Shown here: positions 4,954 to 13,613 of the stretch, piece after piece | How the letters are laid out: every line of letters begins with the position of its first letter | How positions within the stretch are numbered: position 1 is the stretch's first letter | Assembly (NCBI GenBank): GCA_910584345.1 | Contig: CAJTZX010000049.1 | Coordinates: forward strand, 1 to 27,084 | Length of the DNA: 27,084 bases | From: an uncultured Eubacterium sp. | Lineage (GTDB): Bacteria > Bacillota > Clostridia > Lachnospirales > Lachnospiraceae | Direction of reading: 5' to 3' | The notes under the pieces: generated by a model | Databases searched by the model: none | What the model was told of the DNA's origin: nothing | What the model saw: only the letters and a program-made list of their open reading frames with translations | Translations under genes and position numbers: made by a program

Positions 4954-7047
4954 ATGAATCCAATTCCATTAAACAAAATCCATCTGGTCCCTTTTGATAC
5001 GATTGCCGGTTATGAAGTACGTCCAGGCTTTTACGATATCAACGGCGCCACCGCTATTCCTGGCGGCGTCAATTTTACCGTACATTCCAACCATGCAACT
5101 TCCTGTGAACTTTTACTTTTTCGCAGAGAAGAAGACGTTCCTTATGCCGTCTTAAAATTTCCGGACAACTATCGGATTGGAAACGTCTTTTCGATGATTG
5201 TATTTAAACTAAATATCGAAGAATTTGAATATGCATACCGGATAGACGGCCCATACGAACCTGAAAACGGCCTGATCTTTAATCCGAATAAAAATCTGCT
5301 GGATCCTTACGCAAAAGCTGTTACCGGTCAAAGTATCTGGGGTACGAAAAAGACGCAAAATGACTTTTATAAAGCTCGCGTTGTAAAGGATGACTTTGAC
5401 TGGGGTAATTTTGTCTTTCCGCATATTCCAATGGAAGATCTGATTATTTACGAACTGCATGTACGTGGTTTTTCCATGGCAGATGCTTCGATTCATGCAA
5501 AACCTGGCACATTTGCCGCATTAATGGAAAAAATCCCTTACCTGAAAAAACTGGGGATTAATGCCGTAGAATTAATGCCGATTTTCGAATTTGATGAAAC
5601 AGGCTCGCTGCGCACTTATAACGGACACGATCTTGTAGATTACTGGGGTTATAATACGGTCAGCTTTTTTGCACCGAATACAAGCTACTGCGGCGGTATC
5701 GAATATAACAGAGAAGGCACCGAATTAAAACAGCTTGTAAAAACTCTGCACGATAACGGCATTGAAGTCATTTTAGACGTTGTATTCAACCATACGGCTG
5801 AGGGTAATGAACAAGGTAATTTCTTTTCTTTCAAAGGCTTTGACAACAATATCTATTATATGCTGAAACCAAACGGAGAATATTTTAACTACAGCGGATG
5901 CGGCAATACGTTGAACTGTAACCATCCGATCGTGCAGCGCATGATTTTAGACTGCCTGCGCTACTGGGTCATGACTTACCGAATCGACGGCTTCCGTTTC
6001 GATCTTGCTACCATACTTGGGCGCAACGAGGACGGCTCTCCGATGCGCAAACCGCCGCTGCTCCAAAGCCTTGCCTTTGATCCGATCTTAGGAGATACCA
6101 AACTGATCGCAGAAGCCTGGGATGCGGGCGGACTGTACCAGGTCGGCAGCTTTCCATCCTGGAATCGGTTTGCAGAATGGAACGGACGTTATCGGGATGA
6201 TGTACGCAGCTTCTTAAAAGGCGATCCTGCGAAAGCTTACAGTGCGGCTTTGCGCATTATCGGCTCTGTCGATATATATGACCCAAAGACACGCGGATAC
6301 GATGCATCAATTAACTTTTTGACATGTCATGACGGATTTACATTAAATGATTTATATAGTTACAACAACAAACACAACGAAGCCAACGGATGGAACAATA
6401 CGGACGGAAGCAACGATAACTACAGCTGGAACTGCGGCGTCGAAGGAAAAACTATGGATCCTGAAATTTTATCCCTGCGCAAACGAATGGTCAAAAATGC
6501 CTGCGCCGTTTTAATGTGCAGCCGTGGAACGCCAATGTTTCTTGCTGGTGATGAATTTGGCAACAGCCAGCATGGTAACAACAACGCCTACTGTCAGGAC
6601 AATATGATCTCCTGGCTGGACTGGTCGCTCCCTGAAAAAAATAAAGAACTGTTCCAATTTTTCAGTTTCATGATTCATTTCCGCAAAAAACATGCAGTCA
6701 TCCGCAAAAATATGCCTCAATGCTCTGTCGGATTCCCATCTGTCAGCCTGCATGAAGCACAAGCCTGGAATAGTGATTATCACTGGGATTCTCATGTCAT
6801 TGGAGTCATGTATGCAGGAAAAGATGAGGAGACAGATCAGGACGATATTGTATTTTTATCTGTTAACACCTACTGGGAGAGCGTATCACAGCAGCTTCCG
6901 CAGCTGCCGGCCAATATGCAGTGGGAAGCAGTTGTAAATACTTATAAAACGCACAGTATACTGGCGGAACCGGAAAAAGTACAAAATCAGACAATTTTAC
7001 TGAAACCAAGAAGTGTACAGATATTGACTGCTGTGCCAATATTATAA
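4954..7047 (+). CDS. glgX: Glycogen debranching enzyme, GH13 isoamylase type
   Basis: The 697-residue enzyme hydrolyses alpha-1,6 branch points of glycogen or limit dextrins in the cytoplasm. An N-terminal CBM48-like beta domain (about 20-120, with FTVHSNHATSCELLLF and AYRIDGPY) precedes the GH13 barrel. Barrel motifs are visible in order: ELHVRGFS (167-174), DVVFNH (275-280), GFRFD with nucleophile Asp350, AEAWD with acid Glu387, and CHD with Asp460. The triad and the 690-720 residue length match GlgX/TreX isoamylases. The insert NNKHNEANGWNNTDGSNDNYSWNCG is typical of this subfamily. It is transcribed alone from its own promoter. Glycogen phosphorylase lies nearby on the other strand, so the two would act in sequence on stored glycogen. 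Pullulanase activity is less likely but cannot be excluded from sequence. Confidence 0.92.
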   Translation: MNPIPLNKIHLVPFDTIAGYEVRPGFYDINGATAIPGGVNFTVHSNHATSCELLLFRREEDVPYAVLKFPDNYRIGNVFSMIVFKLNIEEFEYAYRIDGPYEPENGLIFNPNKNLLDPYAKAVTGQSIWGTKKTQNDFYKARVVKDDFDWGNFVFPHIPMEDLIIYELHVRGFSMADASIHAKPGTFAALMEKIPYLKKLGINAVELMPIFEFDETGSLRTYNGHDLVDYWGYNTVSFFAPNTSYCGGIEYNREGTELKQLVKTLHDNGIEVILDVVFNHTAEGNEQGNFFSFKGFDNNIYYMLKPNGEYFNYSGCGNTLNCNHPIVQRMILDCLRYWVMTYRIDGFRFDLATILGRNEDGSPMRKPPLLQSLAFDPILGDTKLIAEAWDAGGLYQVGSFPSWNRFAEWNGRYRDDVRSFLKGDPAKAYSAALRIIGSVDIYDPKTRGYDASINFLTCHDGFTLNDLYSYNNKHNEANGWNNTDGSNDNYSWNCGVEGKTMDPEILSLRKRMVKNACAVLMCSRGTPMFLAGDEFGNSQHGNNNAYCQDNMISWLDWSLPEKNKELFQFFSFMIHFRKKHAVIRKNMPQCSVGFPSVSLHEAQAWNSDYHWDSHVIGVMYAGKDEETDQDDIVFLSVNTYWESVSQQLPQLPANMQWEAVVNTYKTHSILAEPEKVQNQTILLKPRSVQILTAVPIL

Positions 7048-7065
7048 AATAAAATACCGCAAAAT

Positions 7066-7112
7066 ATAAGCTGGCGGAAAATGACGATATCCATCGTTTT
7101 CCGCCAGCTTAT
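7066..7112. terminator. Bidirectional terminator between convergent genes
   Basis: A perfect 16-bp stem, ATAAGCTGGCGGAAAA (7066-7081) with its complement at 7097-7112, lies between the stops of the debranching and methyltransferase genes. On the minus strand it is followed by a T-rich stretch (ATATTTTGCGG, then TATTTTATTTT). On the plus strand the T-tract is poor. Confidence 0.75.
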
Positions 7113-7134
7113 GATGTTTGTACAGAAACGCTGC

Positions 7135-7965
7135 TTATTTTTGCAAAATATCTACCGTATGCGCACTAGCCCCAAGCAAATCCAGCCGCTCACATACTGA
7201 CATCTGATATTGCAGGAACAATGCAAAGGTTTCTTCATCCATCGTGTTTAATACGCTTCTTAAATAATTTGCCGGCCCATCTGGCGCTATGATTTTCAGC
7301 CGTTTTAGTCCAGCTGCCTGATTCAAACTGTCAATATCCTCCAGCCTTACATAATCATATAAGTGTTCAGGCTTTGACACACAATGAAAATCTTGTGTCA
7401 GACGTCCGTCCTGTCTGCATTCCTTTACATGATGATCCCGGAAACCATACATCAGCACGCTGTATTCATTCATGCAGTATGCCACCAGAATATAACCTCC
7501 TGGCTTAGTCACACGTGCCGCTTCCTTTAATGCCAAAACCTTATCTTCGACTGTATACAAGTGGTACATCGGCCCAAAAAGCAGCGCCATATCATAAGAT
7601 TCGTCGGCAAAGCGCGATAGATGCAGCGCATTTCCCTGATATGCTTTTACCGCACTTGCCTTGGATTTTAAGATACCCAAATTATATTTTACCAATTCAA
7701 CCGCTGTTACATCATATCCTTCGTCTGCTAACTGCACACTATAACGCCCTGTGCCTGCTCCGATATCAATAATCCGAGGATTTGAGATTCCTTTCAGATA
7801 TTCATGAATATAATGCATTGTAATGATATATTCTACCTGTCCATGTTTTCTGCCAAGACGCTTCTCCTCGCAAAACTTATTATAATACCGTTCCAGTTCT
7901 GTCATCATGCTTTTTACAACCCCATTATCTGAAATATCATTATAATTTGGAATATCCAAAGCCAT
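7135..7965 (-). CDS. Class I SAM-dependent methyltransferase
   Basis: The 276-residue protein carries the SAM-binding motif I IIDIGAGTG at 65-73. An acidic end to the next strand (VTAVEL) follows, then a motif near MALLFGPMYHLY, and KPGGYILVAY, all in the order of the Methyltransf_11/25 Rossmann fold. The substrate is unknown; the C-terminal third (DYVRLEDIDSLNQAAGL onward) is typical of small-molecule methyltransferases. The chosen start overlaps the end of the upstream PRTase gene by 26 bases and has only a weak ribosome site, so translation is probably coupled to that gene. A start at Met20 is possible but would cut the N-terminal helix and has no better site. Confidence 0.8.
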   Translation of the reverse strand: MALDIPNYNDISDNGVVKSMMTELERYYNKFCEEKRLGRKHGQVEYIITMHYIHEYLKGISNPRIIDIGAGTGRYSVQLADEGYDVTAVELVKYNLGILKSKASAVKAYQGNALHLSRFADESYDMALLFGPMYHLYTVEDKVLALKEAARVTKPGGYILVAYCMNEYSVLMYGFRDHHVKECRQDGRLTQDFHCVSKPEHLYDYVRLEDIDSLNQAAGLKRLKIIAPDGPANYLRSVLNTMDEETFALFLQYQMSVCERLDLLGASAHTVDILQK

Positions 7966-8581
7966 TCACTACAGCTTCTATTTTCGTGCCTTTTTTGCAG
8001 AACGGACAATCCGCTTTTGGAAACGCCTGATATCCGATGACATCGTTGCCGTCAAACAAAGACTGTACTTTTACATGATTGACCATACCTACCGTACTGA
8101 ATATAGAGCCAATTCCTTCAATGACTCCGCCATAATACTGGATTCCCTCCATACTCCTTCGTATTGTCTCTCCGGTCGTCGTTGTCGCTAACAGCAAAAT
8201 GACATGTTTCCCTGCTATCATATGTTTGGTATTATCCCGAAAAATCAACTGATTATCCCTGCTTTGCTCCGGTGAGATCACATAAACCGTCTTATGCTGG
8301 TTCGTAGATGAAATATGTTCTTTTTCAAATTCTTTCGCCAGAAATGCTCCGATGACTTCTGTCCCATCCATGCATACAACAGTATCTACATAATTCAGGT
8401 GCCCGAATTTATGCGCCATAATTTTTGCCGCTTCTTCAGCTTCGGTAATACGTGCCCGTATCCCGGTTACATCAATATAAAAATTAATATGTGAATTGCT
8501 CGTTGCAAAATGCCCCGGAATTGCATGTAAAGCAAGCAGATTGCTTTCTTTTGAATAAAACTTAACCGTTCTTTGTTCCAT
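7940..8581 (-). CDS. Orotate phosphoribosyltransferase-like protein
   Basis: The start is the ATG at 8579-8581, behind GAAAGGAG; an in-frame ATG 39 bases upstream has no comparable site. The 213-residue product resembles type I phosphoribosyltransferases of the PyrE kind: an N-terminal hood region, a core with VVCMDGTEVIGAFLAKEF, and a PRPP-loop equivalent HVILLLATTTTGE at 126-138. The paired acidic residues that normally precede the TTTG turn (as in VDDVxTTG) are replaced by Leu-Ala. Catalysis may therefore differ from true orotate PRTase. A CPFC pair (192, 195) near the C-terminus could bind metal only together with other ligands. It shares a transcript and a 26-base overlap with the methyltransferase. 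Confidence 0.7.
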   Translation of the reverse strand: MEQRTVKFYSKESNLLALHAIPGHFATSNSHINFYIDVTGIRARITEAEEAAKIMAHKFGHLNYVDTVVCMDGTEVIGAFLAKEFEKEHISSTNQHKTVYVISPEQSRDNQLIFRDNTKHMIAGKHVILLLATTTTGETIRRSMEGIQYYGGVIEGIGSIFSTVGMVNHVKVQSLFDGNDVIGYQAFPKADCPFCKKGTKIEAVVNGFGYSKL

Positions 8582-8675
8582 TTTGTTATCTCCTTTCAGA
8601 AATCCTTGTTGGTACGCCATATGCTATTTCATTCTATTTCATTTTTCTTGCCTTTATCACATTCCAGCTGATTCT

Positions 8676-8704
8676 ATATTAGACTGTTTTGAAAAATTTC
8701 GCAA
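8676..8704 (-). promoter_or_regulatory. Tentative promoter of the PRTase-methyltransferase pair
   Basis: TTGCGA (8699-8704) and TAATAT (8676-8681) are 17 bases apart, ahead of the PRTase gene. Both hexamers are imperfect, so this is a weak call. Confidence 0.35.
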
Positions 8705-8711
8705 CCGGTTT

Positions 8712-9152
8712 TTATTGTTTTCCGGTACTGCCAAATCCTCCGCGATTTGAATTTCCAAGACAATCCGTCTCCTCAAATTTAATTTGCGGCTGGTGTCTCT
8801 GAATACGGAACTGGCAGATCCGGTCATTTACTCTGATCTGCGTATCACGCACCGCAAGAACAGGCATCATCCAAAGATCCTGATCTCCACAGTAGCTTTC
8901 ATCAATGACTCCCATATGATTGGTCTGTAAAATGCCAAAATTTTTAAACGTCGAACTTCTCGGTACTATAACAGCTTCATAGCCTTTCGGCAGCTGTATG
9001 GATATGCCAAGGCTAATCAGACGAAATTCTCCTTTTTTCAAAATCACGTTTTCTGCGCTTCGCAAATCAATCCAGTCGCTTTTGCCGTCAATATAGGCCA
9101 GCTTTTTAATTTCTTTCGAATGATATTTAATTTTAAGTACCGTCTGTTCCAT
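8712..9152 (-). CDS. dut: dUTP diphosphatase
   Basis: The 146-residue protein hydrolyses dUTP to dUMP, keeping uracil out of DNA and feeding dTMP synthesis. All five trimeric dUTPase motifs are visible: I WIDLRSAE (27-34), II PRSST (64-68), III GVIDESYCGD (81-90, with the catalytic aspartate), IV RICQF (111-115) and V RGGFGSTG (137-144). The PRSSTFKNFGI form of motif II is the version common in Clostridia and their phages. The gene starts 2 bases after the stop of the topoisomerase A subunit, and its AAAGGAG site lies inside that gene's last codons. It is therefore part of the same operon and probably translated in step with it. Confidence 0.92.
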   Translation of the reverse strand: MEQTVLKIKYHSKEIKKLAYIDGKSDWIDLRSAENVILKKGEFRLISLGISIQLPKGYEAVIVPRSSTFKNFGILQTNHMGVIDESYCGDQDLWMMPVLAVRDTQIRVNDRICQFRIQRHQPQIKFEETDCLGNSNRGGFGSTGKQ

Positions 9153-9154
9153 AT

Positions 9155-11404
9155 TTACCGTTTTACTCCTTTTGTATCTCTAGAACCGATACGCAGCCGA
9201 TTTAATACGACTTGTGCCGGTTCATACTCTGCTTCTTCCAGTTCCGCTTCTGCACTTAGTAAATACATGTGTGTCAGTCTGTCATCGTCCGCCAAACGCA
9301 TTCCACGCACACCAATGGCCATCTTTTTCTTTTCCGGTATCGACGATGCTTCAATCCGCAAAAACATCCCTTTTTGCGATTGCATAACGACTGTTTCCTG
9401 TTCCGGCTGTGCGGAAAGCATTTTTATAAAGATTACTTCATCGCCATCCGCCAGTTTTGTAGCTGCCGTCGTCCGTTTGGATACGTCAAATTCACTGCCG
9501 GATACCTGTTTGACCATTGCCGATGCAGTTCCAAATAAAAGCTTTTTTCCTGCCAAATGACCAAGCGGCGCTAAAAATACACAGTTTTCGCGGTTGCTGT
9601 CATAATTGCTTACATTATCCATCGGCTGGCCTTTGTCACGAAACTTTCCGTACGGAAGGTCTAATACTTTTAGCATATGCAGCTGGCCTTTGTTCGTAAA
9701 AATACAAATCTTATCTGTATTTTTGCAAAGAAAAACTTCTTTGCTTTCACTGTCCGCAGCTTCCTTATTGCGTTCATACAATGCCACATCCATCGTTCTT
9801 GCATATCCAAACCGGTCTATTAGTACGACAACATCTTTTTCTTCTATTTGTTTCTCTACATAGACTGCTTCTGCAAGATTATCGATCCTCGTGCGTCTTG
9901 GTCTTGCATATTCTTTTTTAAACGCCCGAAGCTCTTTGATAATGACTTTTTTCATCGAATCTGGATTGGACAAAATATCTTCATACTGTGCAATTTTTTT
10001 CAACGTCTGTTCATGATCTTTCAGCAAAGCTTCGATTTCCAGCCCAATCAGACGATACAGGCGCATTTCCAAAATAGCTGTCGCCTGACGCTCTGTAAAA
10101 TCCAGCTTTGCAGCCAGTTTTTCCGACTGCGGACTGCGAAACCTGATATTACCGGTATCCCCATGCACAAGGCAGTTTTTGGCTTCTTTGATATTTTTAC
10201 TGCCTCGTAATATTTCAATAATGAGGTCAATCACATCACATGCCCGGATAAGCCCCTCCTGAATCTCCTTTTTATCCTGCTCTTTAGCCAGTAAATTGCT
10301 GTATTTTCTCGTTGCCAGCTCATACTGAAACTCAACATGATGCCGGATCATCGGGACAAGCCCCATCGTTTCCGGCTTCCCATCAGCAACGGAAAGCATA
10401 TTGACTCCAAAGGTATCTTCCAGCTTTGTCTTTTTATACAGTAAATTGCATAAATTCTCCACATCCGCGCCGCGTCGCAGCTCCAAGACAATCCGAATGC
10501 CTTCTTTCGAAGACTGATTGGATATATCTACAATATCGCTTGTTTTTTTTGTTTCTACAAGAGCAAATACGTCGTTTAAAAATTTCCCGATATTAGCGCC
10601 GATCATTGTATATGGAATTTCCGTAATCACAAGACGGTCTTTTCCGTTTTTTCCATTTTCAATATCTACTTTGCCGCGGATTTTAATCTTACCTGTCCCG
10701 GTAGCATAAATATTTAAAAGATCATCCTGGTTTGTGACAATCCCTCCGGTCGGAAAATCCGGTCCTTTGATATATTCCATCATCTGTGCCGTATTGATAT
10801 CAGGATGTTTGATATAAGCAATGACTCCGTCAATGACTTCTCCAAAGTTATGTGGCGGAATACTCGTTGCCATGCCAACTGCAATCCCTTCCGCTCCATT
10901 CACCAAAATGTTGGGAACTTTTACCGGCAGCACCTCCGGCTCTTTTTCCGTCTCGTCAAAATTCGGCACAAAGTTCACAATATCTTTATCTAAGTCGGCA
11001 AGATAAGCTTCCTGCGTAATTTTTTCCAGACGCGCCTCTGTATAACGCATCGCAGCAGCCCCATCACCTTCAATAGATCCAAAATTCCCATGTCCGTCTA
11101 CAAGCGGAAGCCCCCTTTTAAATTCCTGCGCCATCACAACGAGCGCTTCATAAATAGAGCTGTCGCCATGCGGATGGTATTTACCCATCGTATCTCCGAC
11201 GATACGTGCACATTTTCGATAGGGTCTGTCATAGCGGATGCCAAGCTCATACATGTCATATAAGGTTCTGCGCTGTACCGGCTTTAAGCCGTCACGCACA
11301 TCTGGCAGAGCCCTTGCTACGATCACACTCATCGCATAGTCAATATAAGATTTTTGCATAATCTCGGAATATTCCGTACGAATCAGGCGGTCTTCTGTCT
11401 GCAT
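9155..11404 (-). CDS. Type IIA DNA topoisomerase subunit A (ParC/GyrA-like)
   Basis: The 749-residue subunit breaks and rejoins DNA. The catalytic tyrosine is Tyr121 in AAAMRYTEARL. The quinolone pocket reads HPHGDSSIYE (Ser82, Glu86), the usual sensitive residues. A long tower and coiled coil (about 370-490) lead into a C-terminal beta-pinwheel. I see no canonical GyrA box (QRRGGxG) in that domain. That favours a relaxing/decatenating topoisomerase IV-like enzyme over a supercoiling gyrase, but the partner subunit reads partly gyrase-like, so I leave the symbol open. The start has a GGAGAGA site. It lies 103 bases behind the B-subunit gene, with a strong palindrome in that gap, and directly precedes dut. 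Confidence 0.85.
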   Translation of the reverse strand: MQTEDRLIRTEYSEIMQKSYIDYAMSVIVARALPDVRDGLKPVQRRTLYDMYELGIRYDRPYRKCARIVGDTMGKYHPHGDSSIYEALVVMAQEFKRGLPLVDGHGNFGSIEGDGAAAMRYTEARLEKITQEAYLADLDKDIVNFVPNFDETEKEPEVLPVKVPNILVNGAEGIAVGMATSIPPHNFGEVIDGVIAYIKHPDINTAQMMEYIKGPDFPTGGIVTNQDDLLNIYATGTGKIKIRGKVDIENGKNGKDRLVITEIPYTMIGANIGKFLNDVFALVETKKTSDIVDISNQSSKEGIRIVLELRRGADVENLCNLLYKKTKLEDTFGVNMLSVADGKPETMGLVPMIRHHVEFQYELATRKYSNLLAKEQDKKEIQEGLIRACDVIDLIIEILRGSKNIKEAKNCLVHGDTGNIRFRSPQSEKLAAKLDFTERQATAILEMRLYRLIGLEIEALLKDHEQTLKKIAQYEDILSNPDSMKKVIIKELRAFKKEYARPRRTRIDNLAEAVYVEKQIEEKDVVVLIDRFGYARTMDVALYERNKEAADSESKEVFLCKNTDKICIFTNKGQLHMLKVLDLPYGKFRDKGQPMDNVSNYDSNRENCVFLAPLGHLAGKKLLFGTASAMVKQVSGSEFDVSKRTTAATKLADGDEVIFIKMLSAQPEQETVVMQSQKGMFLRIEASSIPEKKKMAIGVRGMRLADDDRLTHMYLLSAEAELEEAEYEPAQVVLNRLRIGSRDTKGVKR

Positions 11405-11436
11405 ATTCTTCTCTCCATTTCCGTTCTATATCAATC

Positions 11437-11468
11437 GTAACCGTTCAGATAACCCATAGAACGGTTAC
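11437..11468. repeat. 32-bp dispersed palindrome, copy 3
   Basis: The arms GTAACCGTTC and GAACGGTTAC are perfectly complementary around a 12-base loop. Read on the minus strand this matches the copies at 2915 and 4681 at 27 of 32 positions, and the changes in the arms are compensatory. It sits in the transcript between the topoisomerase B and A genes. Confidence 0.8.
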
Positions 11469-11507
11469 TATCAATCATCAGCAATCCATGCTTCACAGAC
11501 TGGCCTG

Positions 11508-13430
11508 TCAGATATCCAGCTCTGCATCTTCGGCATGTTCATAAATAAACGCTCTGCGCGGAGGCACATCATTTCCCATCAGCATTTCCGTCACGTCTGA
11601 GGCCATACGTCCATCTTCAATTTCCACTTTTTTTAAAAGACGGGTCTTAGGATCGAGTGTCGTTTCCCAAAGCTGCTGCGCATCCATCTCACCAAGTCCT
11701 TTGTACCTTTGCAGTGTAAACGAACCTTTTTGTCTCTTCCGGTATTTTTTCAGCGCCTCTTCATCATACAGATACTCTTCCTCCCCTTTGCTCGGCATAG
11801 CCTTATACAACGGGGGCATTGCGATATAGACATGTCCTTCAAAAATAAGCTCCGGCATAAAACGGTAAAACAGTGTCAATAGCAGCGTAGAAATATGCGC
11901 TCCATCCACATCCGCATCCGCCATAATAATAATTTTATCGTAACGCAGCCTGCTAATGTCAAAATCATTGCCATAGCCTTCTGAAAAACCGCATCCGAAC
12001 GCATTAATCATTGTTTTAATCTCAGCATTTGCCAGCACTTTATCAATGCTTGCCTTTTCCACATTTAAAATCTTGCCCCGGATCGGCATGATCGCCTGAT
12101 ACATCCGATTTCTCGCCATCTTTGCCGAACCGCCCGCAGAATCTCCTTCGACAATAAAAATTTCACATTTTTGTGCGTCTCTGGATTCACAATTTGCCAA
12201 CTTTCCATTCGAATCAAAAGAAAATTTCTGCTTCGACAGCAGATTTGTCTTTGCTTTTTCTTCTGTTTTCCTTATTTTTGCAGCCTTTTCCGCACAGCTG
12301 ATGACTGCTTTTAGCGACTCCAGATTTTTATCAAAATAAAGCTGTATCTCCTCGTTTGCAATCTTTGCTACCGCCCGGGACGCATCTTGATTATCCAGTT
12401 TTGTCTTAGTCTGGCCCTCAAAACGCGGATCCGGATGTTTAATCGATACGACTGCTGTCATCCCGTTTCGCACGTCCGTACCGGTAAAATTAGCATCTTT
12501 TTCTTTTAAAATGCCAAGCTCACGCGCATATTGATTGATGACTGTCGTAAATATCGTCTTAAATCCGGTAATGTGCGTACCTCCTTCTGCATTGTAAATA
12601 TTATTGCAAAACCCGAGAATATTTTCATGAAATTCATTCGTATACTGAAATGCAGTCTCTACGGTAATTCCGTCTGATTCACCTTTGAAATAAACAACAT
12701 CATGAATTGTCTCACTCTTTCGATTTAGATCCTTAACAAAACCGATAATTCCATCCGGTTCATGATATTCTATATGTTCTACAATTTCCCCACGCCGGTC
12801 TTCAAAAATAATCGTCAGCTCCGGATTTAAGTATGCAGTCTCATGCATCCGGCTTTTTACTTCGTCTCCTTTAAACCTTGTCTTTTCAAAAATCTCCGGG
12901 TCCGGCAAAAAATTGATCTTTGTACCGGTCTGTTTCGTCTTTCCAATCTTTGGCAGCAGGCCGTTTTCCAGCTGTATGACAGGATTGCCGCGTTCATAGC
13001 GGTCATGATGAATATATCCATCTCTGCTGATCTCTACATCCAAATACACAGATAGTGCATTCACGACTGAAGATCCTACGCCATGCAAACCGCCGCTTGT
13101 CTTATAAACAGAACTGTCAAATTTTCCGCCCGCGTGCAGTGTGGAAAATACAACGCGTGCGGCCGGTATCCCTTTTTGGTGCAGGCCAACCGGAATCCCG
13201 CGCCCGTTATCTTCTACTGTACACGAACCATCCGCTTCCAATGATACATAGATCGTATCACAAGCGCCTGCCAGATGTTCGTCTACCGCATTATCTACAA
13301 TCTCGTATATTAAATGGTTCAGCCCTTTTCGGGACACGCTTCCGATATACATGCCCGGGCGTTTACGGACAGCTTCCAGCCCTTCCAAAATAGAAATACT
13401 GCCCGCATCATATACTTCTTTATTTGCCAT
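11508..13430 (-). CDS. Type IIA DNA topoisomerase subunit B (ParE/GyrB-like)
   Basis: The 640-residue ATPase subunit partners the downstream A subunit. The start is the ATG at 13428-13430, behind AAAGGAG. A longer frame to 13559 is rejected because the promoter (13472-13501) lies inside it. From this start, the GHKL ATP site shows YEIVDNAVDE with catalytic Glu43 and VEDNGRGIP with Asp74. GGLHGVGSSVVNALS forms the lid region. The TOPRIM domain shows EGDSAGGSAK and MADADVDGAHI, and the C-terminal QRYKGLGEMDAQQLWETT is conserved. The size fits the short Gram-positive form. The tail (PPRRAFI to AELDI) resembles GyrB more than ParE, while the A subunit lacks a GyrA box. An upstream LexA-type box suggests SOS control. 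Confidence 0.88.
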   Translation of the reverse strand: MANKEVYDAGSISILEGLEAVRKRPGMYIGSVSRKGLNHLIYEIVDNAVDEHLAGACDTIYVSLEADGSCTVEDNGRGIPVGLHQKGIPAARVVFSTLHAGGKFDSSVYKTSGGLHGVGSSVVNALSVYLDVEISRDGYIHHDRYERGNPVIQLENGLLPKIGKTKQTGTKINFLPDPEIFEKTRFKGDEVKSRMHETAYLNPELTIIFEDRRGEIVEHIEYHEPDGIIGFVKDLNRKSETIHDVVYFKGESDGITVETAFQYTNEFHENILGFCNNIYNAEGGTHITGFKTIFTTVINQYARELGILKEKDANFTGTDVRNGMTAVVSIKHPDPRFEGQTKTKLDNQDASRAVAKIANEEIQLYFDKNLESLKAVISCAEKAAKIRKTEEKAKTNLLSKQKFSFDSNGKLANCESRDAQKCEIFIVEGDSAGGSAKMARNRMYQAIMPIRGKILNVEKASIDKVLANAEIKTMINAFGCGFSEGYGNDFDISRLRYDKIIIMADADVDGAHISTLLLTLFYRFMPELIFEGHVYIAMPPLYKAMPSKGEEEYLYDEEALKKYRKRQKGSFTLQRYKGLGEMDAQQLWETTLDPKTRLLKKVEIEDGRMASDVTEMLMGNDVPPRRAFIYEHAEDAELDI

Positions 13431-13471
13431 GTTTCCTGCTCCTTTATGTCGGAATATATTAAACATGCTAT

Positions 13472-13501
13472 AGTATACCACAAATCTTTGAAATGTGTAA
13501 A
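13472..13501 (-). promoter_or_regulatory. Promoter of the topoisomerase-dut operon
   Basis: TTTACA (13496-13501) and TATACT (13472-13477) are spaced by 18 bases on the minus strand, about 40 bases from the start codon. This is the only good promoter seen ahead of the three-gene run. Confidence 0.75.
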
Positions 13502-13510
13502 GAATTTTTT

Positions 13511-13524
13511 CGAACTTTTGTTCG
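13511..13524. promoter_or_regulatory. LexA/DinR-type SOS box
   Basis: The 14-bp palindrome CGAACTTTTGTTCG matches the Gram-positive SOS core GAAC-N4-GTTC with the flanking C and G. It lies 9 bases upstream of the -35 of the topoisomerase promoter. No other SOS core of this form was noticed elsewhere in the window. Function is inferred from the motif and its position. Confidence 0.6.
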
Positions 13525-13525
13525 A

Positions 13526-13576
13526 TTTTAAAATAAAATATTAGCAGATTTGATCGCATTCCAAATCTGCTAATAT
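13526..13576 (-). terminator. Terminator of the glycogen phosphorylase transcript
   Basis: A perfect 15-bp stem (13538-13552 with 13562-13576, 9-base loop) starts 37 bases after the glgP stop. On the minus strand it is followed by TTTTATTTTAAAA. It separates glgP from the SOS-box promoter. Confidence 0.85.
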
Positions 13577-13613
13577 GAAAAATCCCTTTTGATAGATGAT
13601 CGTGCGGTAACGA

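Noticed and set aside
11140..11190. Quinolone-resistance substitution in the A subunit
   Set aside because: The pocket reads HPHGDSSIYE, the ordinary sensitive form.
13431..13559. N-terminal extension of the topoisomerase B subunit
   Set aside because: The promoter and SOS box lie inside it, and the ATG at 13430 has a strong ribosome site and a normal family N-terminus.
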